From: SHLQ01 sp964610745
GTDB lineage: Bacteria > Actinomycetota > Acidimicrobiia > Acidimicrobiales > SHLQ01
Length of the DNA stretch: 64,000 nucleotides
Assembly: GCA_964610745.1 (NCBI GenBank)
Contig: CAZSYL010000010.1
Location: 25,073-89,072 of the forward strand
Reading direction: 5' to 3'
Shown one piece after another: positions 1-8,389 of the stretch; the stretch's first letter is position 1; the number at the start of each line of letters is the position of its first letter. Both the position numbers and the translations under genes were made by a program. The notes under the pieces are model-generated. The model did not search any database. It was not told the origin of the DNA and was given only the letters and a program-made list of their open reading frames with translations.

Positions 1-219
1 CGCATGGACCTGCTTCGCATGCACGCCGAGATGGAGCCACCCGTTCCGCACTCGATCAATAAGTCGATCCCCGAATCCCTCGAGGCGGTCATCCTGCGGT
101 CCATCAAGAAAGAGCCGATAGATCGCTACCAGACGGCCACAGCCCTGGCGGACGCTCTTCGCGCAATACCGCCTGAAGACCTTCTCAGTGGCAAGCGGAA
201 AGGTCTCTTCAGGCGGTAG
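1..219 (+). CDS. C-terminal end of a Ser/Thr protein kinase (partial)
   Basis: The reading frame is already open at the first base, so only about 72 C-terminal residues are visible. The stretch P-x-S-I-N-x-S-I-P-x-S-L-E-A-V-I-L-R-S-I followed by K-E-P-x-D-R-Y-Q-T-A is the last helix region of Hanks-type kinases (PknB/PknA family), where the R of the DRYQTA segment closes subdomain XI. The protein ends shortly after the kinase domain with a basic tail, so no TM or PASTA domains follow. Substrate unknown. Confident at family level only, because the catalytic loop lies outside the window. Confidence 0.7.
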   Translation, partial: RMDLLRMHAEMEPPVPHSINKSIPESLEAVILRSIKKEPIDRYQTATALADALRAIPPEDLLSGKRKGLFRR

Positions 220-279
220 TCGCTGACGTTCTTTTCTGTGTCCAACCAATGCTCGTATCGCCCCGACCGATACCGTTGA

Positions 280-603
280 GTGATGGCGTTGCACTACATC
301 GCGGATCGGGCTCTGCGGGATCTATTGACTGCGTGGCGTCACTACGACGATACCCGTCGAAGTAATGGGTATTCTTTCGATGCCCTTGGTCGAGCACGAA
401 TTCAACTCGACGAAGCTCGCGGTCGTATGCATCGCATTCGCGAAGCGGTACACCCGAACGACTATGAGCGTCGGCAGGCGCAGACGATTGCGCTATGTGC
501 CAGCCTCGATGAGATTGTCTACTTGAGTTGGAACCATGTCGACGAGGGGGATCCAACTCACCTGCGGTGCGTGTGTGGGCAGCTGGTGCCTTTTGAGCGT
601 TGA
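280..603 (+). CDS. Hypothetical protein, about 107 aa
   Basis: The start is GTG at 280 or ATG at 283. The product is helical and rich in Arg, His and Asp, with no membrane segment. The C-terminus carries a C-V-C-G pair and the middle has a single Cys, too little to assign a zinc site. I do not recognise a family. It follows the kinase end by 60 bp on the same strand and ends 37 bp before an assembly gap. Support is codon phase and length only. Confidence 0.45.
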   Translation: MMALHYIADRALRDLLTAWRHYDDTRRSNGYSFDALGRARIQLDEARGRMHRIREAVHPNDYERRQAQTIALCASLDEIVYLSWNHVDEGDPTHLRCVCGQLVPFER

Positions 604-640
604 TATCGGTTCGCTTCGACTTCACCGATTGGGCTTCACC

Positions 641-740
641 NNNNNNNNNNNNNNNNNNNNNNNNNNNNNNNNNNNNNNNNNNNNNNNNNNNNNNNNNNNN
701 NNNNNNNNNNNNNNNNNNNNNNNNNNNNNNNNNNNNNNNN
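641..740. other. Assembly gap (100 N) flanked by short repeats
   Basis: Exactly 100 N. The bases on both sides repeat the word CTTCACCGAT or its fragment GCTTCACC, so a short tandem repeat probably collapsed here. True length unknown. Confidence 0.8.
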
Positions 741-777
741 CTTCACCGATGGTTTGATCGACGTGCCTAGCGGCGAA

Positions 778-888
778 TCAATCGAGTACGAGTCGTTTCG
801 GATTGGCGATCTCTCCCGCCTCGCCGCAAAACCAGCAGGGCGCACCTGGAAAGTCCCGCCAAGTCACGTCGCAGTCCGAGCACGACAT
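778..888 (-). CDS. Possible 36-aa zinc-ribbon protein
   Basis: A short minus-strand frame has two CxxC knuckles, C-S-D-C and C-W-F-C-G, 12 residues apart. This spacing is typical of a rubredoxin-like or zinc-ribbon fold. ATG at 888 is the nearest start; the frame stays open further upstream to 1014, so a longer form is possible. There is no good Shine-Dalgarno at 888. The gene would be convergent with the kinase-side genes and divergent from the cyclophilin. The cysteine pattern is unlikely by chance in a shadow frame, but the call is tentative. Confidence 0.4.
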   Translation of the reverse strand: MSCSDCDVTWRDFPGAPCWFCGEAGEIANPKRLVLD

Positions 889-1090
889 CACCGTTGGGAT
901 GTGGGTCGCCCCGTCACCTGTGGTGAGTCCGGAGAGGCTGCGAATAATTGGGAGCTTGGCTGCCATGGGGCTGACAATAGGTGTGCTTTGGCGGCCTATG
1001 GGTGGATGGCGCATGCCAATGAGTCTCTTCGGCTACCGTTCCCATGACGTCGGGACCTCAGAAGTGTCCCTCCAGATAAGGATCACCACC

Positions 1091-1648
1091 ATGTCGAGCA
1101 CCCCTTGCCCTCCAGTCGAAGGCGCCGCCGAGCGCGTCACGCAGTTCTCCGAAGCACCACCGATGTGCATCGATCCTTCGAAGACCTACACCGCGGTTCT
1201 TGATACGAGCCTTGGTTCGATGACCATCGCGCTCGATGCCGCTGCCGCACCCAAGACCGTCAATAACTTCGTCGTGCTTGCGCGCTACCGCTACTACGAA
1301 GGCGTTATTTTCCATCGGATCATCAACTCGTTCATGTGCCAGGGCGGCGATCCGGACGGAACCGGGCGTGGTGGCCCCGGCTACAAGTTCGAAGATGAGC
1401 TCCCAGCACCAAACACGTACAAGATTGGTTCGGTCGCAATGGCAAATGCCGGGCCAAACACCAACGGCAGCCAGTTCTTCATCGTCAGTGGCCCAAGCGG
1501 TGTGGGCCTCCCACCGAGCTACTCGCTCTTTGGCCAGGTGACCGAAGGTCTAGACATTCTCGAGAACATGCAGAACGTTGCGACCGCTCGCGGTGACCGT
1601 CCGCTCGATGATGTCGTCATCAACTCGGTGACAATTACCGAGAGCTGA
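1091..1648 (+). CDS. Cyclophilin-type peptidyl-prolyl cis-trans isomerase
   Basis: A 185-aa protein with the cyclophilin core: F-H-R-I-I-N-S-F-M-C-Q-G-G-D-P (catalytic Arg in FHR), then G-T-G-R-G-G-P-G-Y-x-F-E-D-E and M-A-N-A-G-P-N-T-N-G-S-Q-F-F-I. These residues line the proline-binding pocket. The start is ATG at 1091, preceded by AAGGA. No signal peptide is evident, so it is probably a cytosolic PpiB/PpiA-like protein-folding isomerase. It converges on the zinc-ribbon membrane gene 9 bp downstream. Confidence 0.88.
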   Translation: MSSTPCPPVEGAAERVTQFSEAPPMCIDPSKTYTAVLDTSLGSMTIALDAAAAPKTVNNFVVLARYRYYEGVIFHRIINSFMCQGGDPDGTGRGGPGYKFEDELPAPNTYKIGSVAMANAGPNTNGSQFFIVSGPSGVGLPPSYSLFGQVTEGLDILENMQNVATARGDRPLDDVVINSVTITES

Positions 1649-1657
1649 TCTGGTCTG

Positions 1658-2866
1658 TTACTCGCCTGCTCCGGTGCCAGCGGCTTCGCCAGCATCGGGA
1701 TCAACGTCTTCAGTGCCCTCACCAGGCCCTGTCGCTGGAGCGGTGAGTGCGACTTGGGAAGACTGGGCGCACACACTTTCGCCACCTTCAGCCTCGGGGT
1801 TGACGTCGGCGGTGACGTTGATGGCAGCCAAGGTGCTCCCCGAGATTATCGATTCGCCAATTCGGACCTGGTGAACGTTTCCAAACTCCGAAACCGAGAT
1901 CTCGGCGTCTAGGCCCTGCGGGGTCTCGGTGGTCGACACGACGTTCGACTCGAAGTCGTACCCAACAAAAAACATCGACTCGTTCGCGGCTTCAACGATC
2001 TCAAGATTTCGTGATGTTCGCGCAACCGCTGTGGCAATGCGTACACCGTTCTGGACATTCACCCTGGCGCTTCGACTGCTGCCGGTTCGTGTGACGATCC
2101 GTACAGCGTCGGTGCCAGCTGGCGCATTCGGCGCCAGAATCACCGACTGCTCATCGAGCGCGATGCCGATCAGGGGTTCGCTCGGGTCTGTGCCACCGTC
2201 ACAATCGTGGGCGATGAGCCGCACGATCGTCGAGCCGTAGTGAGAGTCGACGCGGTCGAGCGACCATGGTTGGTTATCAGGAATGGTGCTTGTGGTCGCC
2301 GGCGCGATGGTGGTGGTGGTTCCGGTAAACGCGATGCTCTCTGGCGCTTGGCGTCCGCGGATAAGCGAGTCGTAACCAAACCAGACCGTCGCGACGATCA
2401 ACATGGCAACGATGACGTAGGCGACTGGACCAACCTCGTCGTCGTCCTTTGCGAGAAAGCCCGTTCCACCGGTACCCAGGACGGGAATGTTCTCGGCGGC
2501 GCGAGCGGTCGGAATGCTCGTCACCTGGGTGTCGATGCGGTCGAGTTCATCCTCTTCCTCGGTTAGTCCGAGCGCATCGGACAAGCGCTGATCTTCGACC
2601 GAGGTATGGATCGAGCGTCGACGGCGACTCTTGCCTGCCGGGGTCTCTGGTTCTTCGTCCGCCACCTCTTCGAACGAGTTATCGTCAAACATGTCCTCGT
2701 CTGGAATGGTGCCGTCGAGACCATCCAGGTCCATTGCGGCGCCGACTTCGTCCTCGACGGGTGCGTCAGGGATCTTCAGTAAGCGCCCGCTACAGTTCGC
2801 GCAAAAGTCTGCGTCGGCCGTATTGGTCGACCCGCAGAGGTAGCAGTCAAAATTCGATCCGGACAT
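1658..2866 (-). CDS. Zinc-ribbon, single-TM protein with extracytoplasmic domain
   Basis: About 402 aa. The N-terminus carries a four-Cys zinc ribbon (C-Y-L-C ... C-A-N-C, residues about 8-27). An acidic, low-complexity region follows to about residue 140, with a basic patch K-S-R-R-R-R. One TM helix (V-A-Y-V-I-V-A-M-L-I-V-A-T-V-W-F, about 170-185) precedes a Thr-rich linker and a beta-rich outer domain of about 190 residues. The ATG at 2866 was chosen because the ribbon begins just after it. Topology predicts an inside ribbon and an outside sensor or wall domain. I do not recognise the outer domain. Confidence 0.7.
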   Translation of the reverse strand: MSGSNFDCYLCGSTNTADADFCANCSGRLLKIPDAPVEDEVGAAMDLDGLDGTIPDEDMFDDNSFEEVADEEPETPAGKSRRRRSIHTSVEDQRLSDALGLTEEEDELDRIDTQVTSIPTARAAENIPVLGTGGTGFLAKDDDEVGPVAYVIVAMLIVATVWFGYDSLIRGRQAPESIAFTGTTTTIAPATTSTIPDNQPWSLDRVDSHYGSTIVRLIAHDCDGGTDPSEPLIGIALDEQSVILAPNAPAGTDAVRIVTRTGSSRSARVNVQNGVRIATAVARTSRNLEIVEAANESMFFVGYDFESNVVSTTETPQGLDAEISVSEFGNVHQVRIGESIISGSTLAAINVTADVNPEAEGGESVCAQSSQVALTAPATGPGEGTEDVDPDAGEAAGTGAGE

Positions 2867-2955
2867 AGCCCCCTTCAATCGGCACAAGGCTGGGCCTTTT
2901 GAGCCTGTCTCGTCGAGGGCGAACGGGAATTCTCCCACTGCTACCATGCAGCTTG

Positions 2956-3369
2956 ATGACACGAGCGAAACGAACCGGGACACAACTTCGACAACGGGTG
3001 CTCGATCGAGATGAGGTCGAGGCGTTCGACCACATTGCGCGCGGCGTTTCCGAACGAGTCAAACTCGTTCGCACAAACCTGCTGCCGCCAGCCGCGGATG
3101 GGATGACGCTAGGCCGTTTCATCCTGCTCCGAGGTGACCACATCGAGCACCACTCGTCGACGCTGTTGGCACATGAACTTGTCCATGTCCGTCAGTTCGC
3201 TGAAATGGGTGTCCTCCCGTTTTTTGCTTCCTATCTGTCGTCGTATTTCAAGAACTTGCTTCGAACACGAAACCATCGCCAGGCATATCTCGACATACCA
3301 CTTGAGGTCGAGGCGCGACGTGAAGCGGCGATGTGGTCGAAGACCCGTCGCGATATGCCAAAGCCCTGA
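2956..3369 (+). CDS. Small protein with HELVH metallopeptidase-like motif (DUF4157-like)
   Basis: About 137 aa. The motif L-L-A-H-E-L-V-H-V-R-Q-F matches the HExxH zinc helix seen in DUF4157-type proteins, and it sits about 70 residues in. No third zinc ligand is obvious, though an E-x-x-A-R-R-E segment near the C-terminus could supply one. No signal peptide is seen. The start is uncertain: ATG 2956 is within a continuous frame that opens at 2899, and the frame overlaps the leader region of the divergent zinc-ribbon gene. Function unknown. Confidence 0.6.
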   Translation: MTRAKRTGTQLRQRVLDRDEVEAFDHIARGVSERVKLVRTNLLPPAADGMTLGRFILLRGDHIEHHSSTLLAHELVHVRQFAEMGVLPFFASYLSSYFKNLLRTRNHRQAYLDIPLEVEARREAAMWSKTRRDMPKP

Positions 3370-3427
3370 GGGACAACGTCGAACTACACCGATGTACTTT
3401 GGCGCTTGCTATTGGTAGGATTCCACC

Positions 3428-4093
3428 ATGAGCCGTTCGTGTGCCAAACCAACGTGTTCTGACCTCGCGGTCAGTTGGTTCGAGCTTTCGCGCGAAACAC
3501 AGCAGGTCACTCGTTCGTCGGTGCCGGCTGCCCATGGCATCGCCCTCTGCCAAACCCACGCTGACCGCTTCGGCGTGCCCGGCGGATGGACTCTCGTTAC
3601 CGTGGATGATCCCAGTGAGATCACCACCTCCCCGGAGGCTCCTATTGTCGAAGCCGAGGTTGTATCGGCGTTGGTCGAATCGGACCGTGCTGAGCGGATT
3701 GAACCAGGCTCTGCTGAGAACGAAGCTGCCGAGAATGGAAGTGTGGAAGTCCATCGGATTCACGATCGCGACAATCCATGGTTCGTCCCGGTGTCTCCTT
3801 CGAATGACTCTTCAGCCTCGGAGAGTTCGGTCGGCACCGAGGTCTCCGCGGAGATCGAGACCTTGGCTCATCCAACGTCAGGATCACTGCTCCATCGAGC
3901 CTTCCACGGGCCGGAACCGTCAGCGTCAGATGGTGCTCCCAAGAGTGCTGTCCCCGAACCGGCCGTCGATGAGCTCAGCCCGCGTCGTCGAGCGCGGTCC
4001 TCGTCGGACGAGCCCGAGGAGGAAGCCGAGGGTCTTTATCACACCCTCGAGCTCCCGTTCCCGCCGCACGTTCGTCACGTCGCGGTCTCGTAA
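3428..4093 (+). CDS. DUF3499 family protein
   Basis: The N-terminus M-S-R-S-C-A-K-P-T-C-S-D, then a C-Q-T-H-A-D-R-F-G-V-P-G-G-W segment, is the conserved DUF3499 signature found in actinobacteria. It suggests a small Cys/His metal site over the first 60 residues. The remaining 160 residues are acidic, Ser/Pro/Glu-rich and probably disordered. The next gene follows after 27 bp on the same strand, so the two may be cotranscribed. Cellular role not known. Confidence 0.75.
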   Translation: MSRSCAKPTCSDLAVSWFELSRETQQVTRSSVPAAHGIALCQTHADRFGVPGGWTLVTVDDPSEITTSPEAPIVEAEVVSALVESDRAERIEPGSAENEAAENGSVEVHRIHDRDNPWFVPVSPSNDSSASESSVGTEVSAEIETLAHPTSGSLLHRAFHGPEPSASDGAPKSAVPEPAVDELSPRRRARSSSDEPEEEAEGLYHTLELPFPPHVRHVAVS

Positions 4094-4120
4094 CGGTCAC
4101 CTGACCGTCGGGATGCCGCG

Positions 4121-5746
4121 GTGAGCCAACCCGAAGAGATGAGCCCATTGGTTGGTCCCGATCGTCGGCCACGCCGGCGCGCACGCATCCACCGGGTACG
4201 CAACGCGTTGGTAATGGGCCTGATCGTTGCCGGTGGGGTGCTGGCGATCTCCCAGGGCCAAACGGCCACCGAGACATCGATCGAGGATATCGCTCGTATC
4301 GCGGCGGGTGAAGATCTCGTTCCCGCAGCGGGGATCATCACCGAGGGGATCGTGCCCGAGGTTCTGGGTGAAACCATCACGGGGTCGTTTGACGATTCCG
4401 TGTTCGTTGATCCGGAAATGGTCGGTGTTGCCCCTCCCACGGTATTCGAGGGCCTGCTCACGTTCCGAGGCTCACCGACTCGAAGTTTCTATGGCGAGGG
4501 TCCAATCCCGGCCAATCCCGACGTGCACTGGAGGTACCCGCAGTCAGGCGGCCTCTGCGCCAGCTCGGCGGTTGGGGGGCAACCCCGAATTTGGTGCGGC
4601 ACTGGTTGGACGGGTCAACCATCCATGTTCCGACTCGATGGGCGCCTTTGGGCAGTGTTTGGTGCGCTCGACGGCGCTGTGCATTTCATCGATGCCGAAA
4701 CGGGTGACCCCCTTTTGCCCCCATTCCAAACGAACGACATCATCAAAGGATCGGTCACGATTGATCCCGACGGCTTTCCAATCGTGTACGTCGGCTCTCG
4801 TGATGGGGGATTTCGCGCGATTGCGTTCGACGGTGGTCAGCCACGGGAGCTGTGGCGCTTGGATGCCGACAACGGTGAGCCGACCAAGTGGAACGATGAT
4901 TGGGATGGCGCTGGCCTGATCCTCGATGGGTACCTCCTCGTGGGCGGAGAGAACAGTCGACTTCACATCGTGGAGCTGAATCGTGATCGTGGCGCTGACG
5001 ATGGGTTGGTGACGGTCGCGCCCGAACTCATCTTCGACGTGGCTGGGTGGGACGATCAGTTGCTCGCCGAGATTGGCGACGAAAACGTCTCCATCGAGAA
5101 CTCGGTCACCGTTACCGGCGACACGCTCTACTTTGCGAACTCCGGTGGGCTTGTCCAGGGTTGGGATCTAGCCCCGCTGCGCAGCGGCGGTGAGCCAACG
5201 CGGGTCTTTCGATACTGGGTCGGCGACGACGTCGATGCCACGATCGTCGCCGATGCCGACGGCATGCTCTACGTCGCTGCCGAGTATGAACGGGGGACTG
5301 CCAGGGCGGACGCTCTTGGACAGCTGTTGAAACTCGACCCGTCCCAGGCCGACGACGACGCGCTTGTTTGGGCCGTGGAGGAGCACCAGGATGTGGGGAC
5401 TGGTATCTGGGGCACGCCGGCGCTTCATGACAATGCGGTGATCTTTGGCAGTGAGGGCGGTCGCCTTCGAGCTGTCGACCAGGAGACCGGGGCCGACCTG
5501 TGGAGTATCGATCTCGGTTTCCACCTGTGGCAGTCGCCGGTGGTCGTCGATGATGTGCTGTTGATGGGGGACTGCTCAGGAACGATGCACGCGTTCGATG
5601 TGGCCGATGTTCGCCGAGAACCGCAGACGCTGTGGAGGCTCCGACTCGACGACGGCTGCATCGAGTCGACCCCGGCGGTTTGGGACGGGATGATCGTCGT
5701 CGGTACCCGGCTGGGCGCCGTCTACGGCATTGGTGAGTCCGGCTAA
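4121..5746 (+). CDS. Exported PQQ-like beta-propeller repeat protein
   Basis: 541 aa starting at GTG 4121 (ATG 4139 is an alternative). A basic N-terminus is followed by one TM or signal segment (A-L-V-M-G-L-I-V-A-G-G-V-L-A-I). The rest is a propeller with repeated W/F-x-A-x-D-x-x-T-G-x-x-L-W blades, for example D-A-E-T-G-D-P-L and D-Q-E-T-G-A-D-L-W-S. This fits the PQQ-like/BamB fold class, which need not bind PQQ. Expected location is the outer face of the membrane. It follows the DUF3499 gene by 27 bp and converges on cysS. Confidence 0.75.
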   Translation: MSQPEEMSPLVGPDRRPRRRARIHRVRNALVMGLIVAGGVLAISQGQTATETSIEDIARIAAGEDLVPAAGIITEGIVPEVLGETITGSFDDSVFVDPEMVGVAPPTVFEGLLTFRGSPTRSFYGEGPIPANPDVHWRYPQSGGLCASSAVGGQPRIWCGTGWTGQPSMFRLDGRLWAVFGALDGAVHFIDAETGDPLLPPFQTNDIIKGSVTIDPDGFPIVYVGSRDGGFRAIAFDGGQPRELWRLDADNGEPTKWNDDWDGAGLILDGYLLVGGENSRLHIVELNRDRGADDGLVTVAPELIFDVAGWDDQLLAEIGDENVSIENSVTVTGDTLYFANSGGLVQGWDLAPLRSGGEPTRVFRYWVGDDVDATIVADADGMLYVAAEYERGTARADALGQLLKLDPSQADDDALVWAVEEHQDVGTGIWGTPALHDNAVIFGSEGGRLRAVDQETGADLWSIDLGFHLWQSPVVVDDVLLMGDCSGTMHAFDVADVRREPQTLWRLRLDDGCIESTPAVWDGMIVVGTRLGAVYGIGESG

Positions 5747-5761
5747 CGGGTTATTCGGGAG

Positions 5762-7138
5762 TTAGTTCCGGTACCAGATCGGACCGTCAGCGGTGTCCTC
5801 CACCGTGATGCCGCGGGCCGCGAGATCGTCGCGAATCTGATCGGCGGTAGCGAAGTCTTTGGCGGCCTTGGCCGCGGTGCGTTCAGCCACAAGAGCCTCG
5901 ACTTCTTCGTCGTCGTCCCTACTGGCAGTTTCGGCACCTACTGCGAGACCGAGAGCGTTTGAGAGCTCGATTGCGGTGAGTGCGAGTGCGGTGGCCTCGG
6001 GAGCATCGGCATCGATTGCTGCGTTGGCTTTGCGAACGAGATCGAAGACGGTCGCCATTGCGTCGGGCGTGCCGAAGTCGTGCTCCATCGCAGCCCGGAA
6101 CTTCTGCGTTGCTTCGACATCTCGTTCGTTCGAATGCCGGTCGATTCCAGCGTTGTCGGCGCGACGAACCATCGCGTCGATGCCCTTGATGGCTTCGCGA
6201 GCGACCTTCATGATCTCACTATTGATTTCGAGGTTCTTCCGATAATGCGTCTGAAGGAGAACAAGACGTAGCGCCCGAGAGTTGAGCGGGTCTTCGTCGA
6301 GGAGGTCGCGAACGGTCGTGAAGTTGTTCAACGACTTGGACATCTTCTCGCCACCGATGTTGATCATCGCGTTGTGCACCCAATAGCGGGCAAAGGTGTG
6401 ACCTGCAGCTATCGCTTCGGCGCGTTCGTTGGTGTGATGTGGGAAGACCAGGTCGTTGCCACCACCGTGTATGTCGAATCCATCGCCGAGAATGCCGAGA
6501 CTCATGGCAGCACATTCGATGTGCCAGCCAGGACGTCCAGGTCCCCATGGCGAATCCCATGTGGGTTCGCCTGGTTTTGCAGCCTTCCAAAGGGCGAAGT
6601 CGAGCGGATCTTCCTTGGTGTCATCAACTTCGACCCGAGCGCCGGCGCCTTCGGCAAGTTCGTCGGGCGTCCGGTGCACGAGCGCGCCGTACTCTTCGAC
6701 CGAACGCACTCGCAGGTAGACGCCAGAGGCGTTGGCGTAGGCCGAACCGTTGTCGACGAGGACCTGGATCAAGTCGATCATCTCTGCCACGTACTCGGTC
6801 GCCTTTGGGCGGTCTTTCGGGCGGAGGATGTTGAGGTCATCCATGACGCCGTCGTAGACCTCTGTCCAGTACGTGGCGATTTCGGGTTCGGTGCTTTCTT
6901 CATCGCGCGCGCGGCCGATGATCTTGTCGTCGATGTCGGTGATGTTCGCCACGTGATGGACGGTCAGACCAGTCCACTCGAGGTATCGACGAATGATGTC
7001 GTAGGTCATCGACTGCCGTGCATGACCGAGGTGGGGGTGGTCGTAGACCGTCGGCCCGCAGGCGTAGATTGAGACTTCACCTTCGACACGTGGGACGAAT
7101 TCGACGATGTTGCCTTCTAGGGTGTCGAATAGCTTCAC
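5762..7138 (-). CDS. cysS: Cysteinyl-tRNA synthetase
   Basis: 458 aa, class I aminoacyl-tRNA synthetase that charges tRNA-Cys. Visible signatures are C-G-P-T-V-Y-D-H-P-H-L-G-H-A-R (zinc Cys plus the HIGH motif as HLGH), W-H-I-E-C, the G-G-G-N-D-L-V-F-P-H-H zinc/cysteine pocket, and G-G-E-K-M-S-K-S (KMSKS). Length fits the family. The GTG start at 7138 overlaps the stop of the upstream mshC gene by 4 nt (GTGA), so translation is probably coupled. Upstream and downstream genes are consistent with a two-gene thiol/cysteine unit. Confidence 0.93.
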   Translation of the reverse strand: MKLFDTLEGNIVEFVPRVEGEVSIYACGPTVYDHPHLGHARQSMTYDIIRRYLEWTGLTVHHVANITDIDDKIIGRARDEESTEPEIATYWTEVYDGVMDDLNILRPKDRPKATEYVAEMIDLIQVLVDNGSAYANASGVYLRVRSVEEYGALVHRTPDELAEGAGARVEVDDTKEDPLDFALWKAAKPGEPTWDSPWGPGRPGWHIECAAMSLGILGDGFDIHGGGNDLVFPHHTNERAEAIAAGHTFARYWVHNAMINIGGEKMSKSLNNFTTVRDLLDEDPLNSRALRLVLLQTHYRKNLEINSEIMKVAREAIKGIDAMVRRADNAGIDRHSNERDVEATQKFRAAMEHDFGTPDAMATVFDLVRKANAAIDADAPEATALALTAIELSNALGLAVGAETASRDDDEEVEALVAERTAAKAAKDFATADQIRDDLAARGITVEDTADGPIWYRN

Positions 7139-8319
7139 GATGCGTCCGGCTCGGGAAGGTTGACCCCGATGAGGGCCGCGGCTTCAGCGAGTCCTGCGCC
7201 TGCGTTCTCATCGGTTCCTTCGCCATCGAGGATGGCACGAGCCAGAGCGTCGATTGCGTCGCGTGCGGTTGGTGCGTCAAGGTCATCATCGAGCGCGGCT
7301 CGGACGCTCTCGAGAGTGCCAGCAGGATCGGGTCCGGTGCCAGCCTCGACAGCTCGAACAATTCGGTCGAACCGTTGCTCGCCATCGTCGATGTCGCCAT
7401 CGAACCATTCCCAGTCATCGCGGTAGTGGTGGCCCATCAGAGCTAGACGGACAGCTTGCGGCGGATGCGTCTTGACGAGTTCGCTGACGAACACGAGGTT
7501 GCCCAGTGACTTCGACATCTTGGTTCCTTGATAGGCAACCATTCCGGTGTGCATCCAGTGGCTTACGAACTTCTCGCCGTAGCCGTGTTCGGACTGTGCC
7601 TGTTCGGCCTCGTGGTGCGGAAAGATGAGGTCGCTGCCGCCACCGTGAAGATCGAGGGTCACGCCAAACTGGTCCCAGCTCATCGCGCTGCATTCGATGT
7701 GCCATCCAGGCCGTCCAGGGCCAAATGGCGAATCCCAGCTCGGTTCGTCGTCTGCTGACGGTTGCCACAGGATGAAGTCGAGCGGGTTGCGTTGGCGAAG
7801 ATCTGTTGGAGTGCCTCCCCGTTCCGCGGCGAGCGCGAGCATGGTGTCCTCGGCATAACCGGACAGGCGGCCAAACTCGGGGGCGGTGCTCACGTCGAAC
7901 CACGTGGTGCCCTCCTTGGTGTAGGTGTGGCCCTTTTGTTCCAGCCGCTCGACGAGGTCGACGATCGCATCGATGGATTCGGTCGCCCGGGGTTCAGCAA
8001 TAGGCGGACGCATATTCAGCGCATCGACGTCGCCGTGGAAGCGTTCCATCTCGGTCGCGGCAAGCTCGAGGAAGTCGATTCCCAGTTCGCGAGCCTTGGG
8101 AAGGATCGAGTCGTCGACATCGGTCACGTTGCGGACCATCTCGACGGTGTGGCCAAGGTCTTCGAGGCGTCGGATTAAGAGATCGTATGTGAGATAGGTG
8201 TTGGCATGGCCGAGGTGGGTCGAGTCATACGGCGTGATGCCGCAGATGTAGATGCGAACGACTGGGCCTGGTTCGAACGGAACGACCATCGATTGGCTGG
8301 TATCGAAGAGGTGAAGCAC
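7135..8319 (-). CDS. mshC: Cysteine:GlcN-Ins ligase of mycothiol biosynthesis
   Basis: 394 aa and a CysS paralogue. It carries the MshC-specific variant C-G-I-T-P-Y-D-S-T-H-L-G-H-A-N-T-Y instead of the CysS CGPTVY form, plus F-G-P-G-R-P-G-W-H-I-E-C-S, H-G-G-G-S-D-L-I-F-P-H-H-E and G-T-K-M-S-K-S. MshC joins cysteine to glucosaminyl-inositol using ATP, the penultimate step to mycothiol. The frame is open further upstream, but the MshC N-terminus (L-H-L-F-D-T) begins right after the GTG at 8319, which I chose. It overlaps cysS by 4 nt. Confidence 0.88.
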   Translation of the reverse strand: MLHLFDTSQSMVVPFEPGPVVRIYICGITPYDSTHLGHANTYLTYDLLIRRLEDLGHTVEMVRNVTDVDDSILPKARELGIDFLELAATEMERFHGDVDALNMRPPIAEPRATESIDAIVDLVERLEQKGHTYTKEGTTWFDVSTAPEFGRLSGYAEDTMLALAAERGGTPTDLRQRNPLDFILWQPSADDEPSWDSPFGPGRPGWHIECSAMSWDQFGVTLDLHGGGSDLIFPHHEAEQAQSEHGYGEKFVSHWMHTGMVAYQGTKMSKSLGNLVFVSELVKTHPPQAVRLALMGHHYRDDWEWFDGDIDDGEQRFDRIVRAVEAGTGPDPAGTLESVRAALDDDLDAPTARDAIDALARAILDGEGTDENAGAGLAEAAALIGVNLPEPDAS

Positions 8320-8389
8320 TGTTTGACGATATCTGTATTCGAACCCAGCCTGGCGAACTCCTCTCGACCGCTCAACTCCAAACGCGGTG

